Assembly (NCBI GenBank): GCA_963677165.2
Contig: CAXXSX010000002.1
Coordinates: forward strand, 4,836,001-4,900,000
Direction of reading: 5' to 3'
From: JAFGXT01 sp963677165
GTDB lineage: Bacteria; Verrucomicrobiota; Lentisphaeria; Victivallales; SZUA-371
Length of the DNA stretch: 64,000 nt
Shown here: piece by piece, positions 1 through 8,738 of the stretch
Position numbering within the stretch: the first letter of the stretch is position 1
Layout: the number at the start of each line of letters is the position of its first letter
Notes under the pieces: model-generated
The model's input: only the letters and a program-made list of their open reading frames with translations
What the model was told of the DNA's origin: nothing
The model's database searches: none
Position numbers and translations under genes: made by a program

Positions 1-354
1 CCTCCGTGCTCCCGGCGGATAGGAAACATTCATTTTTCCAATATCTCGGGAACCGGAGAATTATCGTCGTTTTTGTCTGGAACAGCAACCGGAGCGCTGG
101 AGCGAATTTTCTTCGACAACCTGAGTCTGCGCTACGGAGGAAAAGGACCAGCTCCCGACCGCGACGAACATGGTCATTGGGGATGTGGTTCCACCGATGC
201 AGCGTTTGAATTGTCATTTACCACAGACATACGTTTTTCTAATGCCGAATTATGCTGGGAGGAAACTAGTTCCGGCTGGAATTATGATCTACGCTGCAAC
301 GACAGCTCAAGTGTGGAAATGACTGGCTGTCGGTTTTCAAAAGGTACTTGTTGA
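1..354 (+). CDS. C-terminal part of a beta-helix (GH28/polygalacturonase-like) protein, truncated by window edge
   Basis: The frame is open from the first base to the stop at 352-354, giving about 117 residues of a protein that begins outside the window. The visible part has the rhythm of a right-handed parallel beta-helix: NIHFSNISGTGELSSF, then a turn, then LERIFFDNLSL, as in the C-terminal coils of GH28 polygalacturonase-like enzymes. No catalytic residues are visible because the catalytic coils would lie upstream. It is on the same strand as the GH92 and GH78 genes that follow, so a role in glycan breakdown is likely. The family is inferred from short similarity only; a pectate-lyase-like or other beta-helix protein is equally possible. 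Confidence 0.5.
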   Translation, partial: PPCSRRIGNIHFSNISGTGELSSFLSGTATGALERIFFDNLSLRYGGKGPAPDRDEHGHWGCGSTDAAFELSFTTDIRFSNAELCWEETSSGWNYDLRCNDSSSVEMTGCRFSKGTC

Positions 355-400
355 ATAACAAGTATTTTTGCACGATCATACAGTAAACAGAAACGATATT

Positions 401-431
401 CAAGGAAAAACACTATCGCGTGCATTATAAT
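401..431 (+). promoter_or_regulatory. Promoter-like element upstream of the GH92 gene
   Basis: A CAAGGA hexamer at 401-406 is followed 14 bases later by TGCATTATAAT (421-431) and then TAAGAA. The same arrangement with identical spacing occurs at 3500-3530 upstream of the GH78 gene. The TATAAT is a good -10 hexamer. There is no consensus -35 sequence, which fits a promoter that needs an activator such as the AraC protein encoded between the two targets. The role is inferred. Confidence 0.5.
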
Positions 432-480
432 TAAGAACTATTAGATTATATCGAAAACAGTTCTTACCAGAGGTAAATGC

Positions 481-2565
481 ATGAGACATACAGATTATTT
501 TTCTCCCTTTTTCGGCATCGACGGTGGCGGCAACTGCCTGTGTGGACCTTATCTGCCATTCGGAATTGCCCGACCAGGCCCTGATACGACTATTCCACAT
601 CCCCCTAACGGCTACCGTTCCGGGGATAGAATAATCCGTTTTTCACAGAATCATGTAAGCGGAACCGGCGGAGGTGGACGTTATGGCAATCTTGGCCTGA
701 CTCCATATATTTGTCGTAAAGACTGTAAATCAGGTTATCTGCCTGAAAACGAAGAGGCAAAAGCCGGATACTATTCGGTAGAGTTTCCCGAATGTGGAAT
801 TAAAACAGAATTGACCTGTACTTCCCGAACAGCGATCCACCGCTATCATTTTTCTAATGGAGCAGAGCATGGCGTATTACTGGATGCAGGTTCTATAATC
901 ATGACTGGAATGGATAATGACAAACCGCCCTGCTCCATTGGCGGTGTGATTGAAATAGTTTCCGATAATGAAATTGTCGGCAGGGCAGACTGTAAAGGCG
1001 GATGGGGGCATAATTACCCTTACTCAATTTATTTCTCTATGCAATGCAATCAGCCGATAAGAGAGTATGAGTTAAAATCAGAAAGCCAAGATATTGCGGA
1101 AGATAATTGTGCTTGCGGTCAGAACATTAAAGTCTGGCTGGAATACGGCAACGTTGATAGCGTAGAAATCAGAATCGGTATTTCATATGTAAGTATTGCC
1201 AACGCCAAACAAAGCATTGAGCGGGAAACAGCCAGTAAAACTTTTGAGCAGCTCGTAAGCGAAGCGAAAGATATCTGGAAAAATCAACTAAAAAAGATTA
1301 CCGTTGAAGAAGGAACAGAGGAAGACAAAAAACTGTTTTATTCCGCCTTTGCCCGTCTATTGTGCATGCCAGGTGATCTTGGGGTAGACGATGAAAATCC
1401 CTGGTGGCATTCCAACCACAGACAGTTTACCGACTTCTATTGTTTATGGGACAGTGTACGCAACGCCAACAGCCTGCTTATGCTCATCGAACCGCAACTC
1501 AGTACGGATATGATGAACTCCCTGCTGGATATCGCCGATCATACCGGTTGGATTACAGACGCATGGATTGCTGGACACTCTGCTCAGATTCAGGGAGGAT
1601 GCTCCGCTGATGTTTTGTTCACGGAATTTGCCGGAAAAGATATTCCCGATATTAACTATTCCGCCGCATTGAAACAGATGGTCAAAACTCGTTGCCAACA
1701 GCCTTCTAACCCGCGGCTTTTCGGCCGTTACCTGGAACACTATCGGAATCTGGGGTATGTTTCCACTGAAACGCCCCAATGCACGTCTCGCCATATTGAA
1801 TATGCCTGGCAGGATCACTGCGCGGCAGAGCTGGCAAAAATCATGGATAACATGGAACTAGAGAATGATTTCAGAAAAGATTCCGAAAAAATCTGGAACC
1901 TGTGGCGCGACGATTTAAAATGTTTTGCGCCAAAAAACAGCGACGGCAGCTGGGTTGAACCATTCGATCCGTGGAAACCTACTCGTCCCGACTACTGGTA
2001 CGACCCATATTTCTATGAAGGAACCGCGGCGGAGTGGAGTTTGTGTGCTTTACATGTAATAGATAAAATCATAGAAAAACATGGCGGTAAAGCTGCGTTC
2101 GAGCGGTACCTCGACTATTTTTTTGAGCATATTTTTATTTGGAAGGAAATCATTCTGCATACGCCATATCTCTATCATCTGGTTGACCGTCCCGATAAGA
2201 CTGCGGACACAGTCAACCGGATGTTGCGGATGAAATACCATGCAGGACGCGATGGTCTGTCCGACAATGATGACATGGGAGCAAATTCTGCTTTTATAAT
2301 GTGTTCCATGCTGGGAATATATCCTATGGCGGGACAGACGCGATACATGCTATCAACTCCATACTTTCGTTTTATTCGGTTTGAACTTGGAGAAGGAAAG
2401 ATCCTAACGATTACAACGGATCATTCTAACACGACTCATCCTTATGTGAAAAGCATTCACTTTAACGGCATAAGGCAGGAAAAACCGTGGATGGATCATA
2501 AACAGCTGATGACTGGCGGAGAGCTTCGTTTTTCTCTTTCTTCCGAAAGAATCGGATACGAGTAG
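481..2565 (+). CDS. GH92 family alpha-mannosidase-like glycoside hydrolase
   Basis: The 694-residue product matches the layout of GH92 exo-alpha-mannosidases. The N-terminal domain has PYLPFGIARPGPDT and FSQNHVSGTGGGG, equivalent to the family's PfGm and FSqtHlSGtG signatures. The (alpha/alpha)6 domain contains FYEGTAAEWS near residue 512, where the family has its catalytic-acid Glu (EGN motif), and DNDDMGANSAF near residue 595, equivalent to the GNDDcGqmSAW motif that carries the catalytic-base Asp residues. Known members are calcium-dependent and remove mannose from N-glycans or mannans. No signal peptide is evident, so it may be cytoplasmic. A GAGG ribosome-binding site precedes the ATG. 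Several motif residues differ from the consensus, so the exact linkage specificity is uncertain. Confidence 0.88.
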   Translation: MRHTDYFSPFFGIDGGGNCLCGPYLPFGIARPGPDTTIPHPPNGYRSGDRIIRFSQNHVSGTGGGGRYGNLGLTPYICRKDCKSGYLPENEEAKAGYYSVEFPECGIKTELTCTSRTAIHRYHFSNGAEHGVLLDAGSIIMTGMDNDKPPCSIGGVIEIVSDNEIVGRADCKGGWGHNYPYSIYFSMQCNQPIREYELKSESQDIAEDNCACGQNIKVWLEYGNVDSVEIRIGISYVSIANAKQSIERETASKTFEQLVSEAKDIWKNQLKKITVEEGTEEDKKLFYSAFARLLCMPGDLGVDDENPWWHSNHRQFTDFYCLWDSVRNANSLLMLIEPQLSTDMMNSLLDIADHTGWITDAWIAGHSAQIQGGCSADVLFTEFAGKDIPDINYSAALKQMVKTRCQQPSNPRLFGRYLEHYRNLGYVSTETPQCTSRHIEYAWQDHCAAELAKIMDNMELENDFRKDSEKIWNLWRDDLKCFAPKNSDGSWVEPFDPWKPTRPDYWYDPYFYEGTAAEWSLCALHVIDKIIEKHGGKAAFERYLDYFFEHIFIWKEIILHTPYLYHLVDRPDKTADTVNRMLRMKYHAGRDGLSDNDDMGANSAFIMCSMLGIYPMAGQTRYMLSTPYFRFIRFELGEGKILTITTDHSNTTHPYVKSIHFNGIRQEKPWMDHKQLMTGGELRFSLSSERIGYE

Positions 2566-2572
2566 GTGAAAA

Positions 2573-3442
2573 TTATTTTCGGAAAGACATGCGGTATTCC
2601 CGAGGAGTCATTCCCTTGATCTGATGGAATTTTTTTGAAAAATAATTACCATCGCAAAAACCACATTCCAAGGCAATCTCCGAAATACTACTGTTGTTAG
2701 ACAGCAGCATTTCGGCAGCCATGTCGGTACGCACTTGCAGCAGGTATTCGATAGGAGAACAATCCATTGCCATTTTAAATTGAATAAAGAAATTTCGCCG
2801 AGACATTCCGGCAATTTTACTAAGTAATTCAATAGTAATGTTTTTTGCATAATTACGATTGATATAACTGATTGCGTCACCAACTTGAAATCGCCAGCGT
2901 TCTTCATGGTTTTCCAGACTTGCTGATCGAGCCAGAACCGTTACGATCCTCATGAATAACGCCAAGCTCATAAATAAATTTCCGGGATGAAAATTCCACA
3001 TCTCATCATGAAATTCATTTGTCATTTTCAAAACAGTATTAAGGGATTCCGGTGCAAGTTTCACAACAGGTTTTTCCCAAGTATAATCTGAAGGCATAGC
3101 AACAGCAGGAAAAAAGGCCCGAAACAATGGAAGCTGATAGCCGTCCAGCATGGGCAAAACCAGACGTTTCCGGTCATAGGCAATATTAACCAGGTCAAGA
3201 CCGTCAGCATTATCGTAATAGTGAATTACTCCGGGATGAATAACCAGTACGTCTCCAGAAGAAATTACCTGAGTTTTTCCATTTACACAGTGTATGGCCT
3301 CTCCATCGACAACAATTGCGATTTCCGAGTATTCATGATCATGAGGAGACTTGGAAGAGTGTGTTCCTTTGGGAAACCTCACAGTAAAGAACGGTAATCC
3401 TCCACCACTGATATGTTCTTTCATCTTGTTGTGAAAAATCAT
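2573..3442 (-). CDS. AraC family transcriptional regulator with N-terminal cupin domain
   Basis: The 289-residue protein has an N-terminal cupin-like sensing region, HDHEYSEIAIVVDGEAIHCVNG followed by GDVLVIHPGVIHYY, and a C-terminal AraC double helix-turn-helix. The latter contains AGMSRRNFFIQFK and the hallmark ALECGFCDGNYFSKKFHQIKG with TPREYR. Such proteins usually bind a sugar and activate nearby catabolic genes. The gene lies between the GH92 and GH78 genes on the opposite strand, ending 8 bases after the GH92 stop and pointing away from GH78. An AAGGA site precedes the ATG. It is the obvious candidate to control the shared promoter element at 401-431 and 3500-3530. Confidence 0.9.
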   Translation of the reverse strand: MIFHNKMKEHISGGGLPFFTVRFPKGTHSSKSPHDHEYSEIAIVVDGEAIHCVNGKTQVISSGDVLVIHPGVIHYYDNADGLDLVNIAYDRKRLVLPMLDGYQLPLFRAFFPAVAMPSDYTWEKPVVKLAPESLNTVLKMTNEFHDEMWNFHPGNLFMSLALFMRIVTVLARSASLENHEERWRFQVGDAISYINRNYAKNITIELLSKIAGMSRRNFFIQFKMAMDCSPIEYLLQVRTDMAAEMLLSNNSSISEIALECGFCDGNYFSKKFHQIKGMTPREYRMSFRK

Positions 3443-3499
3443 TTTTCATTCCTTGAATGTAAATATTTGCACTATAATACCAAAAAATGTCATTAAAGT

Positions 3500-3530
3500 C
3501 AAGGATTTTAAAATATTATTGCAATATAAT
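3500..3530 (+). promoter_or_regulatory. Promoter-like element upstream of the GH78 gene
   Basis: CAAGGA at 3500-3505 is followed after 14 bases by TGCAATATAAT (3520-3530) and TAAGAA. This is the same composite as at 401-431, with the same 20-base period from CAAGGA to TGCA. A second TGCACTATAAT lies at 3468-3478 in the same intergenic region. The element sits 29 bases upstream of the GH78 start codon. Control by the divergent AraC gene is inferred from position. Confidence 0.5.
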
Positions 3531-3558
3531 TAAGAATAGTAATAAATAAGGAATCTTA

Positions 3559-5481
3559 ATGTTGATAGATACACATGATAACATTTGGATGGAACCAGAA
3601 TCCGGAATTTCCTCTCCATGCATAATCGTATTCCGCAATTGTTTTTCTCTTGAAGACAATAAAAACATCCATCTAAAATTCAGTGCAGATGAACGCTGTA
3701 TGCTTTTTCTTGATGGCAAAAAAATAGCCGAAGGTCCGGAACGTGGTACTGCCGAACATTGGTATTATGGTGAATTTTTACAGGAAATTCCTGCTGGTGA
3801 TCATATTCTAACAGCACGGGTGTTATGTTTTGGAAACGCACATTGGGCTTTGGGACAGATGGGTATTCGTCCGGGCTTATGGATTTACGGAGCAGAAAAT
3901 CTATTGTACTCTGATTGGGAATGTCAGGTGCTTGAAGGATGTCGTCTGATCCGACCATTACCGGACTGGGGAGCCTTCCCCAAAATAAGAACTGATGCCG
4001 ATTTCAATTGGGATGTTTTAAATGGCAAGGGGGGTAGCTGGCAGCCAGTTCGATATTACAAGGACCAGAGGCCGCTGAACAGTCCAGAGCTTCCATCGAT
4101 GCGTTCAGAGTCGATCCGGAATTTTTCCTGGGATGGACAGACTGTAGTATTTCCGGAATACCACTGTGCCTGGGCCGAATATGAGTTTTCCGGAAACGGG
4201 AGAGTAGACATTCGGTGGAAGGAATCTTCCGAGCCGGACGGCTCGCTTTGGGATTTTGGAAATTATGATTCGTTCGAGATTTCCGGAAACAAAGTACGCT
4301 GGACTGATTACTGGTGGCATGCCGGGCAACGAATAGAATTTCGTTTTACCGGAGATGTATCAGTCGATATGCTACGTTTTTATGATACAGGTTATCCATT
4401 TGAATTAAAAAAGCCCCTATATTCTACAAACCCGACCAAAAGAAAGCTGCTTCGCATGGCTTGGAAAACCCTGCAGTGCTGTTCTTATGAGACTTTTATG
4501 GATTGCCCGTATTTCGAACAGTTACAGTATGTAGGTGACTCCAGGATAGAAGCCCTATGTGTCATGGCGGCAACCGGAGACTACCGCCTTCCTCGCAAGG
4601 CTCTACGAATGCTTGGTGATGGAATCCAACCGGATGGAACCATGTTTTGCCGTTATCCAACCCGGGAGAAGGCAACTGACTGGATAACCGGTATGGATGA
4701 AGCGCTGTTGATTCCCGGCTTTGCCATACTTTATATTCAAATGGTGCATGATTTTGCGGTGAATGGTGATGATGAAAACCTGATCAGGGAATTAATTCCG
4801 AAGTTAAACCGGATTGTTGACTGGCTTGAAAGATATCGCGGTGAAGATTTGATCTTGAATGAAGTTCCTGGATGGAATTTTATCGACTGGGTAGATGGCT
4901 GGCACAGAGGTATTCCGCCGTATTGCGAGGACGGAACCGGCTGTACCCTGAATCTGATGTACGTTATATCTCTTCGCAACTTAGCTGAAATGGAAAGTCT
5001 TTGTGGTTGTCCTCAAAGAGAAACAAAGCTGATGAAAATTGCCGAGGAAGTTTATGAGGCAGTCAATGAGATTTTCTTTGATCATAAAAAGAACTGTTTT
5101 GCTGAAGATGCGGAACACCGGGTCTTTTCCGAACATGCTCAAATATTTGCTCTGCTGGCAGGATATGATCATGGCACTTTGTCGGCACTGTCAAGCGGAA
5201 AATTAGCAGAGTGCAGTATTTATTTTTCATTCTATCTGTTTGAAGTCTGTGCTTTGTTTGAACTTGATTCAGTGGCGGCTCACCGAATGAAGAAATATTA
5301 TGAGCTTACCTCGGTTGGGGGAGATACTTTGCCGGAAGAATTTAAGAATTTCCGTTCGCGTTGTCATGCCTGGAGTGCTAATATTCTTTATTTTCACTTT
5401 AGGGAACATGCACTTTTCAGTAATATTAAATATTTTAAAAATTATAGTAAAAAGATTGATGTCGAAATTAATGCATTATGA
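3559..5481 (+). CDS. GH78 family alpha-L-rhamnosidase-like protein
   Basis: The 640-residue protein has a beta-sandwich N-terminal half with LTARVLCFGNAHWALGQ and a helical catalytic half. MDCPYFEQLQYVGDSR near residue 320 matches the DCPxREQ...GD signature of GH78 and related six-hairpin alpha-L-rhamnosidases, in which acidic residues drive hydrolysis with inversion. Further family features are GWNFIDWVDGW and a closing beta-sandwich. No signal peptide is seen, suggesting an intracellular enzyme acting on imported oligosaccharides. AAGGAATCTTA before the ATG is a good ribosome-binding site. The Arg of DCPxREQ is Phe here, so substrate preference may differ from typical rhamnosidases. Confidence 0.82.
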   Translation: MLIDTHDNIWMEPESGISSPCIIVFRNCFSLEDNKNIHLKFSADERCMLFLDGKKIAEGPERGTAEHWYYGEFLQEIPAGDHILTARVLCFGNAHWALGQMGIRPGLWIYGAENLLYSDWECQVLEGCRLIRPLPDWGAFPKIRTDADFNWDVLNGKGGSWQPVRYYKDQRPLNSPELPSMRSESIRNFSWDGQTVVFPEYHCAWAEYEFSGNGRVDIRWKESSEPDGSLWDFGNYDSFEISGNKVRWTDYWWHAGQRIEFRFTGDVSVDMLRFYDTGYPFELKKPLYSTNPTKRKLLRMAWKTLQCCSYETFMDCPYFEQLQYVGDSRIEALCVMAATGDYRLPRKALRMLGDGIQPDGTMFCRYPTREKATDWITGMDEALLIPGFAILYIQMVHDFAVNGDDENLIRELIPKLNRIVDWLERYRGEDLILNEVPGWNFIDWVDGWHRGIPPYCEDGTGCTLNLMYVISLRNLAEMESLCGCPQRETKLMKIAEEVYEAVNEIFFDHKKNCFAEDAEHRVFSEHAQIFALLAGYDHGTLSALSSGKLAECSIYFSFYLFEVCALFELDSVAAHRMKKYYELTSVGGDTLPEEFKNFRSRCHAWSANILYFHFREHALFSNIKYFKNYSKKIDVEINAL

Positions 5482-5523
5482 TATAATTAGTAGCAATTAC
5501 AGTAACAATTAACGGAGGAAATT

Positions 5524-6423
5524 ATGAAAAAACAAGAACAGCAAACACTCTTTTTTCACCGCGATTTCACACTCATCGAACTCCTCGTTGTGATCGCCAT
5601 CATTGCAATTCTGGCAGCCATGCTGCTGCCAGCGTTGCAAAAAGCCAAGGGACAAGCAAAAACCATCCAATGCGTTAGCAACCAGAAACAATTAATGCTT
5701 GGCAGTATCCAGTATGCTAACGATAATAATGACAAAATGGCTCATTGCGGCGATACAGATAATCCGACAAATGCCAATACCTGGCATGGTATTATGCTGG
5801 GGTTCAAAGAATTTGGAACAACCATTTCCGGACATGCATGCCCTGGCTCCTATATAAGGTGGGATGTGCTAATATGTCCTGAATTATCCAGCAGAGGAAT
5901 TCCTGCCCGTATGGAAGCAGATGATTATGATTTCACCAGTCCGACAAAATTTGGAAACGGAACATTATCATACTACTACTATGGGGTCTATGGAATACTT
6001 TGGCCGGGGAATTCTGAATGGAAATCCTATATGTACTCAACAGCGGAAAGTCAACTTGCTTACTGTGGATTTACTCGCATGGGACAAATAATGGAGTGGG
6101 ACAAAAACGGTTCAAAACAATCTGCCTTTAACTTGAGGAAGGCCAAGGCTCCCGGTAGCACTTATATTTACGCCGATGCAGCAATGAATAATTCCTGGGC
6201 TCCCAAGCTGGGAGTATGGTATTTTGCCAACACCCGAGGCAGCGTTTATAATCCCACTACTCGGCATATGGGAGGGAAAACCGTAGTTTCATTCATTGAC
6301 GGTCATGCCGGCGGGTCCAAAATAAAAGACTTGCAAAACACCGCCACCGGTCTTGCTCAATATACATCAAGCGCAACTGGAGATTCTATCGCTATAGGCA
6401 ATGAATGGAATTTGTGGGAATAA
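5524..6423 (+). CDS. Prepilin-type N-terminal cleavage/methylation protein (DUF1559-like)
   Basis: This 299-residue protein starts with a short basic leader and then FTLIELLVVIAIIAILAAM, the class III signal of type II secretion or type IV pilin-like proteins, which is cleaved before the hydrophobic helix by a prepilin peptidase. The globular part has NQKQLMLGSIQYANDN, and near the end a His followed by DG (RHMGG...FIDGHA), the type of C-terminal motif common in DUF1559-like proteins of PVC bacteria. Similar proteins are encoded in this window at 15562 and 33774, each beside glycan-degradation genes. A strong GGAGG site precedes the ATG. Its actual role is unknown; a surface or secretion-associated function is inferred. 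Confidence 0.85.
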   Translation: MKKQEQQTLFFHRDFTLIELLVVIAIIAILAAMLLPALQKAKGQAKTIQCVSNQKQLMLGSIQYANDNNDKMAHCGDTDNPTNANTWHGIMLGFKEFGTTISGHACPGSYIRWDVLICPELSSRGIPARMEADDYDFTSPTKFGNGTLSYYYYGVYGILWPGNSEWKSYMYSTAESQLAYCGFTRMGQIMEWDKNGSKQSAFNLRKAKAPGSTYIYADAAMNNSWAPKLGVWYFANTRGSVYNPTTRHMGGKTVVSFIDGHAGGSKIKDLQNTATGLAQYTSSATGDSIAIGNEWNLWE

Positions 6424-6491
6424 ACCAGTAATCACTACTCACAGTGTTAAAGCAAAAATACGAATTTTAATATTACCTGCACTATAAAAAC

Positions 6492-6531
6492 CAGAGAAAA
6501 CCAGCTATCGGCCGAAGCTGGCTCTTCTCTG
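6492..6531 (+). promoter_or_regulatory. Hairpin between prepilin-like and beta-helix genes
   Basis: CAGAGAA and TTCTCTG flank an inner CCAGCT...AGCTGG stem. It is not followed by a T-run, so it looks more like an RNA-stabilising or processing hairpin than an intrinsic terminator. TGCACTATAAA at 6478-6488 immediately upstream resembles the -10 region of the nearby AraC-linked promoters, so a promoter may also be present. Confidence 0.35.
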
Positions 6532-6565
6532 AAATAATTCAGAACTCACAGGAGAAAATCATAGT

Positions 6566-8647
6566 ATGACTAGCATTAGACTACCTTATCCCCTAAGTCT
6601 CAGGCAGAGACATTCTCGGGAAAGGAACCGTTTTCGTGGAATTCCGTTTGCTTCAGGTATGCTCAGTACTGTTATTCTGTTGTTAACGGGAATAGCCACT
6701 CCAATCCACGCGGCCGCGACAGAGGATGCGCCGTCGCTTGAAGTGATTAGCGCCAGATATGGGGCTCCCGGTAAATGGTTTGATGTAGCTGACACCATCC
6801 GCAAAAAGATGTCCGACTCGAATAAACGTGAAATGAAAGTGGATAATAAAGTTTTTGGGGAACCGGCAATTCATCAGGCCAAACGTCTTGAACTTACAAT
6901 TCGTGATGATGAAGGAGAGAGGACGCTCAATGTAGACAGTGGAGCAATGCTGCCATTGAACAAACAGTTGCTGAACGATCCATCGTTTACGATACCTGAA
7001 ATCCAGCAGCAAATAGAAACGGCATACGCAAACGGTGAAAAAAAGATAACTCTGGAGCCAATGGTATATCACATCAAGAGTACGCGATCACAGCGTGTTC
7101 ACCTGGCGCTTTGGGGAATGAAAGATTTTGAGATTGACGCTACTGGTTCAACATTTATCTTTGAACACAGGGATAAATGCGGCATTCAGTTTACAAACTG
7201 TCAGAATGTTACATTCCGTGGAGCTACTCTGCTACGTGAAACTCCAACTTTTTCTCAAGGAGACGTCAAGGTCGTGGCCAAAGATCATCTTGATATTGAA
7301 ATCCATAAAGGCTATCCCGATGATATGAGCTCCCCTGGGTTTAACCACAGCCCTGTATTGACTTTTTTCGAGAAAAACGGAATTATCAAAAAAGGCTTTC
7401 CAGGCGAAGTCAATATCAAAAAAATGCAGAGACTAAAAGGACGGCTTTACCGTTTCTATGCGGGAAATCTTCATCTGTCTAAAGTTAAGGTCGGCAATAT
7501 GGCAGCCTGGCGTCGCCCGCCCGTGGGGACAATCAGTGGAGAAATTACTGTCCGAGAATGTTCGGGAATGAATATTACCGGAGTAACTATTAAGAACAGT
7601 ATTCTGGTTGGTATCAAAGAAAGTTTCTGTGATGGAGGCAACCGTTTCAATTATACGGTTACTTATGCCGATAAACCCAAAGGGGCAACACGCAAACCAT
7701 TGTTATCATCGGCTGCAGACGGTTTCTATTCCGAAAACTCCCGTAAGGGACCACTGCTTGAAAACTGTTTGCTGGAAGGAATGCATGATGATGGAATAAA
7801 TATCCATGGTAAACTCTGGCGGGTAAAGGAAGTAAAAGGTTCTGTTGCAATTGTTGCCATGTGGGTTATTCCGCCAAAACAAGGTGACATATTCCGTTTT
7901 TTCGACAAGAATCATGTAGTTCAGGGAGAAGCCAAACTGTTGTCATGCCGTACTGCCGGAGGAAATCTGATGCGGCTTGAATTTGATAAACCTTTGAAAA
8001 AAAATAGTAAGTCCGTCCTGAATGTCAGTACAAGCGGGGTTGGATTTGTGATTCGCAATTGTGCAACCAAAAACCACCGCGGCCGCGGCTTTCTGATTCG
8101 TCCAGGAGAGGGGCTGATTGAAAACTGTTTGATCGAAGACATCCAACGCTGCGGAATTCTTACTACTCCTGAGTTTCTGACTGCTCAGGAGGGAGGATAT
8201 GTCACTAACCTGATTATCCGCAAAAATACTTTCCGTCGCTGTAATGCGTGCTGCTGGGGAACCGGAGGCGCGTTGGGAATCAGTTCGCTGCAAACTCGAA
8301 ATTGGAACGTTCCTTGGAACGGGCCCTGGACATGGACCCCGGCTCCGGGCGGCTATCGCAACATCCTTATAGAGAAAAATCGGTTCGAGGAATGCGACGG
8401 TCCGAATATCACAATTACCTCCGCAATAGGAGTAACGGTAAAGAATAATGTGTTCATTCGACCGATGACCAGAGCCTTACACACTAATCCGCCAATTCCA
8501 ACCGATGCTTTGGTTTATGTTACGGAATCAAAAGACGTTAAATTCAAAGGAAACCGGATCGTTCGTCCAGGCAAATTCATGAAGAAGACTGTTTCCGTAA
8601 CTCCGACGGCTTCCGTCAAAGGAGCTGAAACCGGATTCTCTAAATAA
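6566..8647 (+). CDS. Secreted right-handed parallel beta-helix protein with DUF3395-like N-terminal region
   Basis: The 693-residue product has a long basic N-terminus and a hydrophobic stretch (MLSTVILLLTGIATPIHA) that reads as a signal peptide ending near residue 50. Residues 55-125 (ARYGAPGKWFDVADTI, then VFGEPAIHQAKRLELTI) resemble the small DUF3395-type domain seen at the ends of some DnaJ-like and PVC proteins. The rest is a beta-helix: repeated units such as CQNVTFRGATLL, CSGMNITGVTIKNS, GPLLENCLLEGMHDDGINIHG and YRNILIEKNRFEECDG. This fold is usual in pectate lyases and related polysaccharide lyases or hydrolases. Catalytic residues cannot be assigned. AGGAG precedes the ATG. The function is probably extracellular or periplasmic glycan processing, without a known substrate. 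Confidence 0.75.
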   Translation: MTSIRLPYPLSLRQRHSRERNRFRGIPFASGMLSTVILLLTGIATPIHAAATEDAPSLEVISARYGAPGKWFDVADTIRKKMSDSNKREMKVDNKVFGEPAIHQAKRLELTIRDDEGERTLNVDSGAMLPLNKQLLNDPSFTIPEIQQQIETAYANGEKKITLEPMVYHIKSTRSQRVHLALWGMKDFEIDATGSTFIFEHRDKCGIQFTNCQNVTFRGATLLRETPTFSQGDVKVVAKDHLDIEIHKGYPDDMSSPGFNHSPVLTFFEKNGIIKKGFPGEVNIKKMQRLKGRLYRFYAGNLHLSKVKVGNMAAWRRPPVGTISGEITVRECSGMNITGVTIKNSILVGIKESFCDGGNRFNYTVTYADKPKGATRKPLLSSAADGFYSENSRKGPLLENCLLEGMHDDGINIHGKLWRVKEVKGSVAIVAMWVIPPKQGDIFRFFDKNHVVQGEAKLLSCRTAGGNLMRLEFDKPLKKNSKSVLNVSTSGVGFVIRNCATKNHRGRGFLIRPGEGLIENCLIEDIQRCGILTTPEFLTAQEGGYVTNLIIRKNTFRRCNACCWGTGGALGISSLQTRNWNVPWNGPWTWTPAPGGYRNILIEKNRFEECDGPNITITSAIGVTVKNNVFIRPMTRALHTNPPIPTDALVYVTESKDVKFKGNRIVRPGKFMKKTVSVTPTASVKGAETGFSK

Positions 8648-8661
8648 GAACACCCCGGCTA

Positions 8662-8691
8662 ACCGGTTTCGACATTATGTTCGAAACCGGT
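8662..8691 (+). terminator. Perfect hairpin after the beta-helix gene
   Basis: ACCGGTTTCGA pairs perfectly with TCGAAACCGGT across an 8-base loop, 15 bases after the stop codon. The T-run that follows is weak (TATTTG). It is a likely transcription terminator or 3'-end stabiliser. Confidence 0.6.
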
Positions 8692-8738
8692 ATTTGCATA
8701 TAAGTATACTACTTTAACACACAAACCATCAGTAAATT

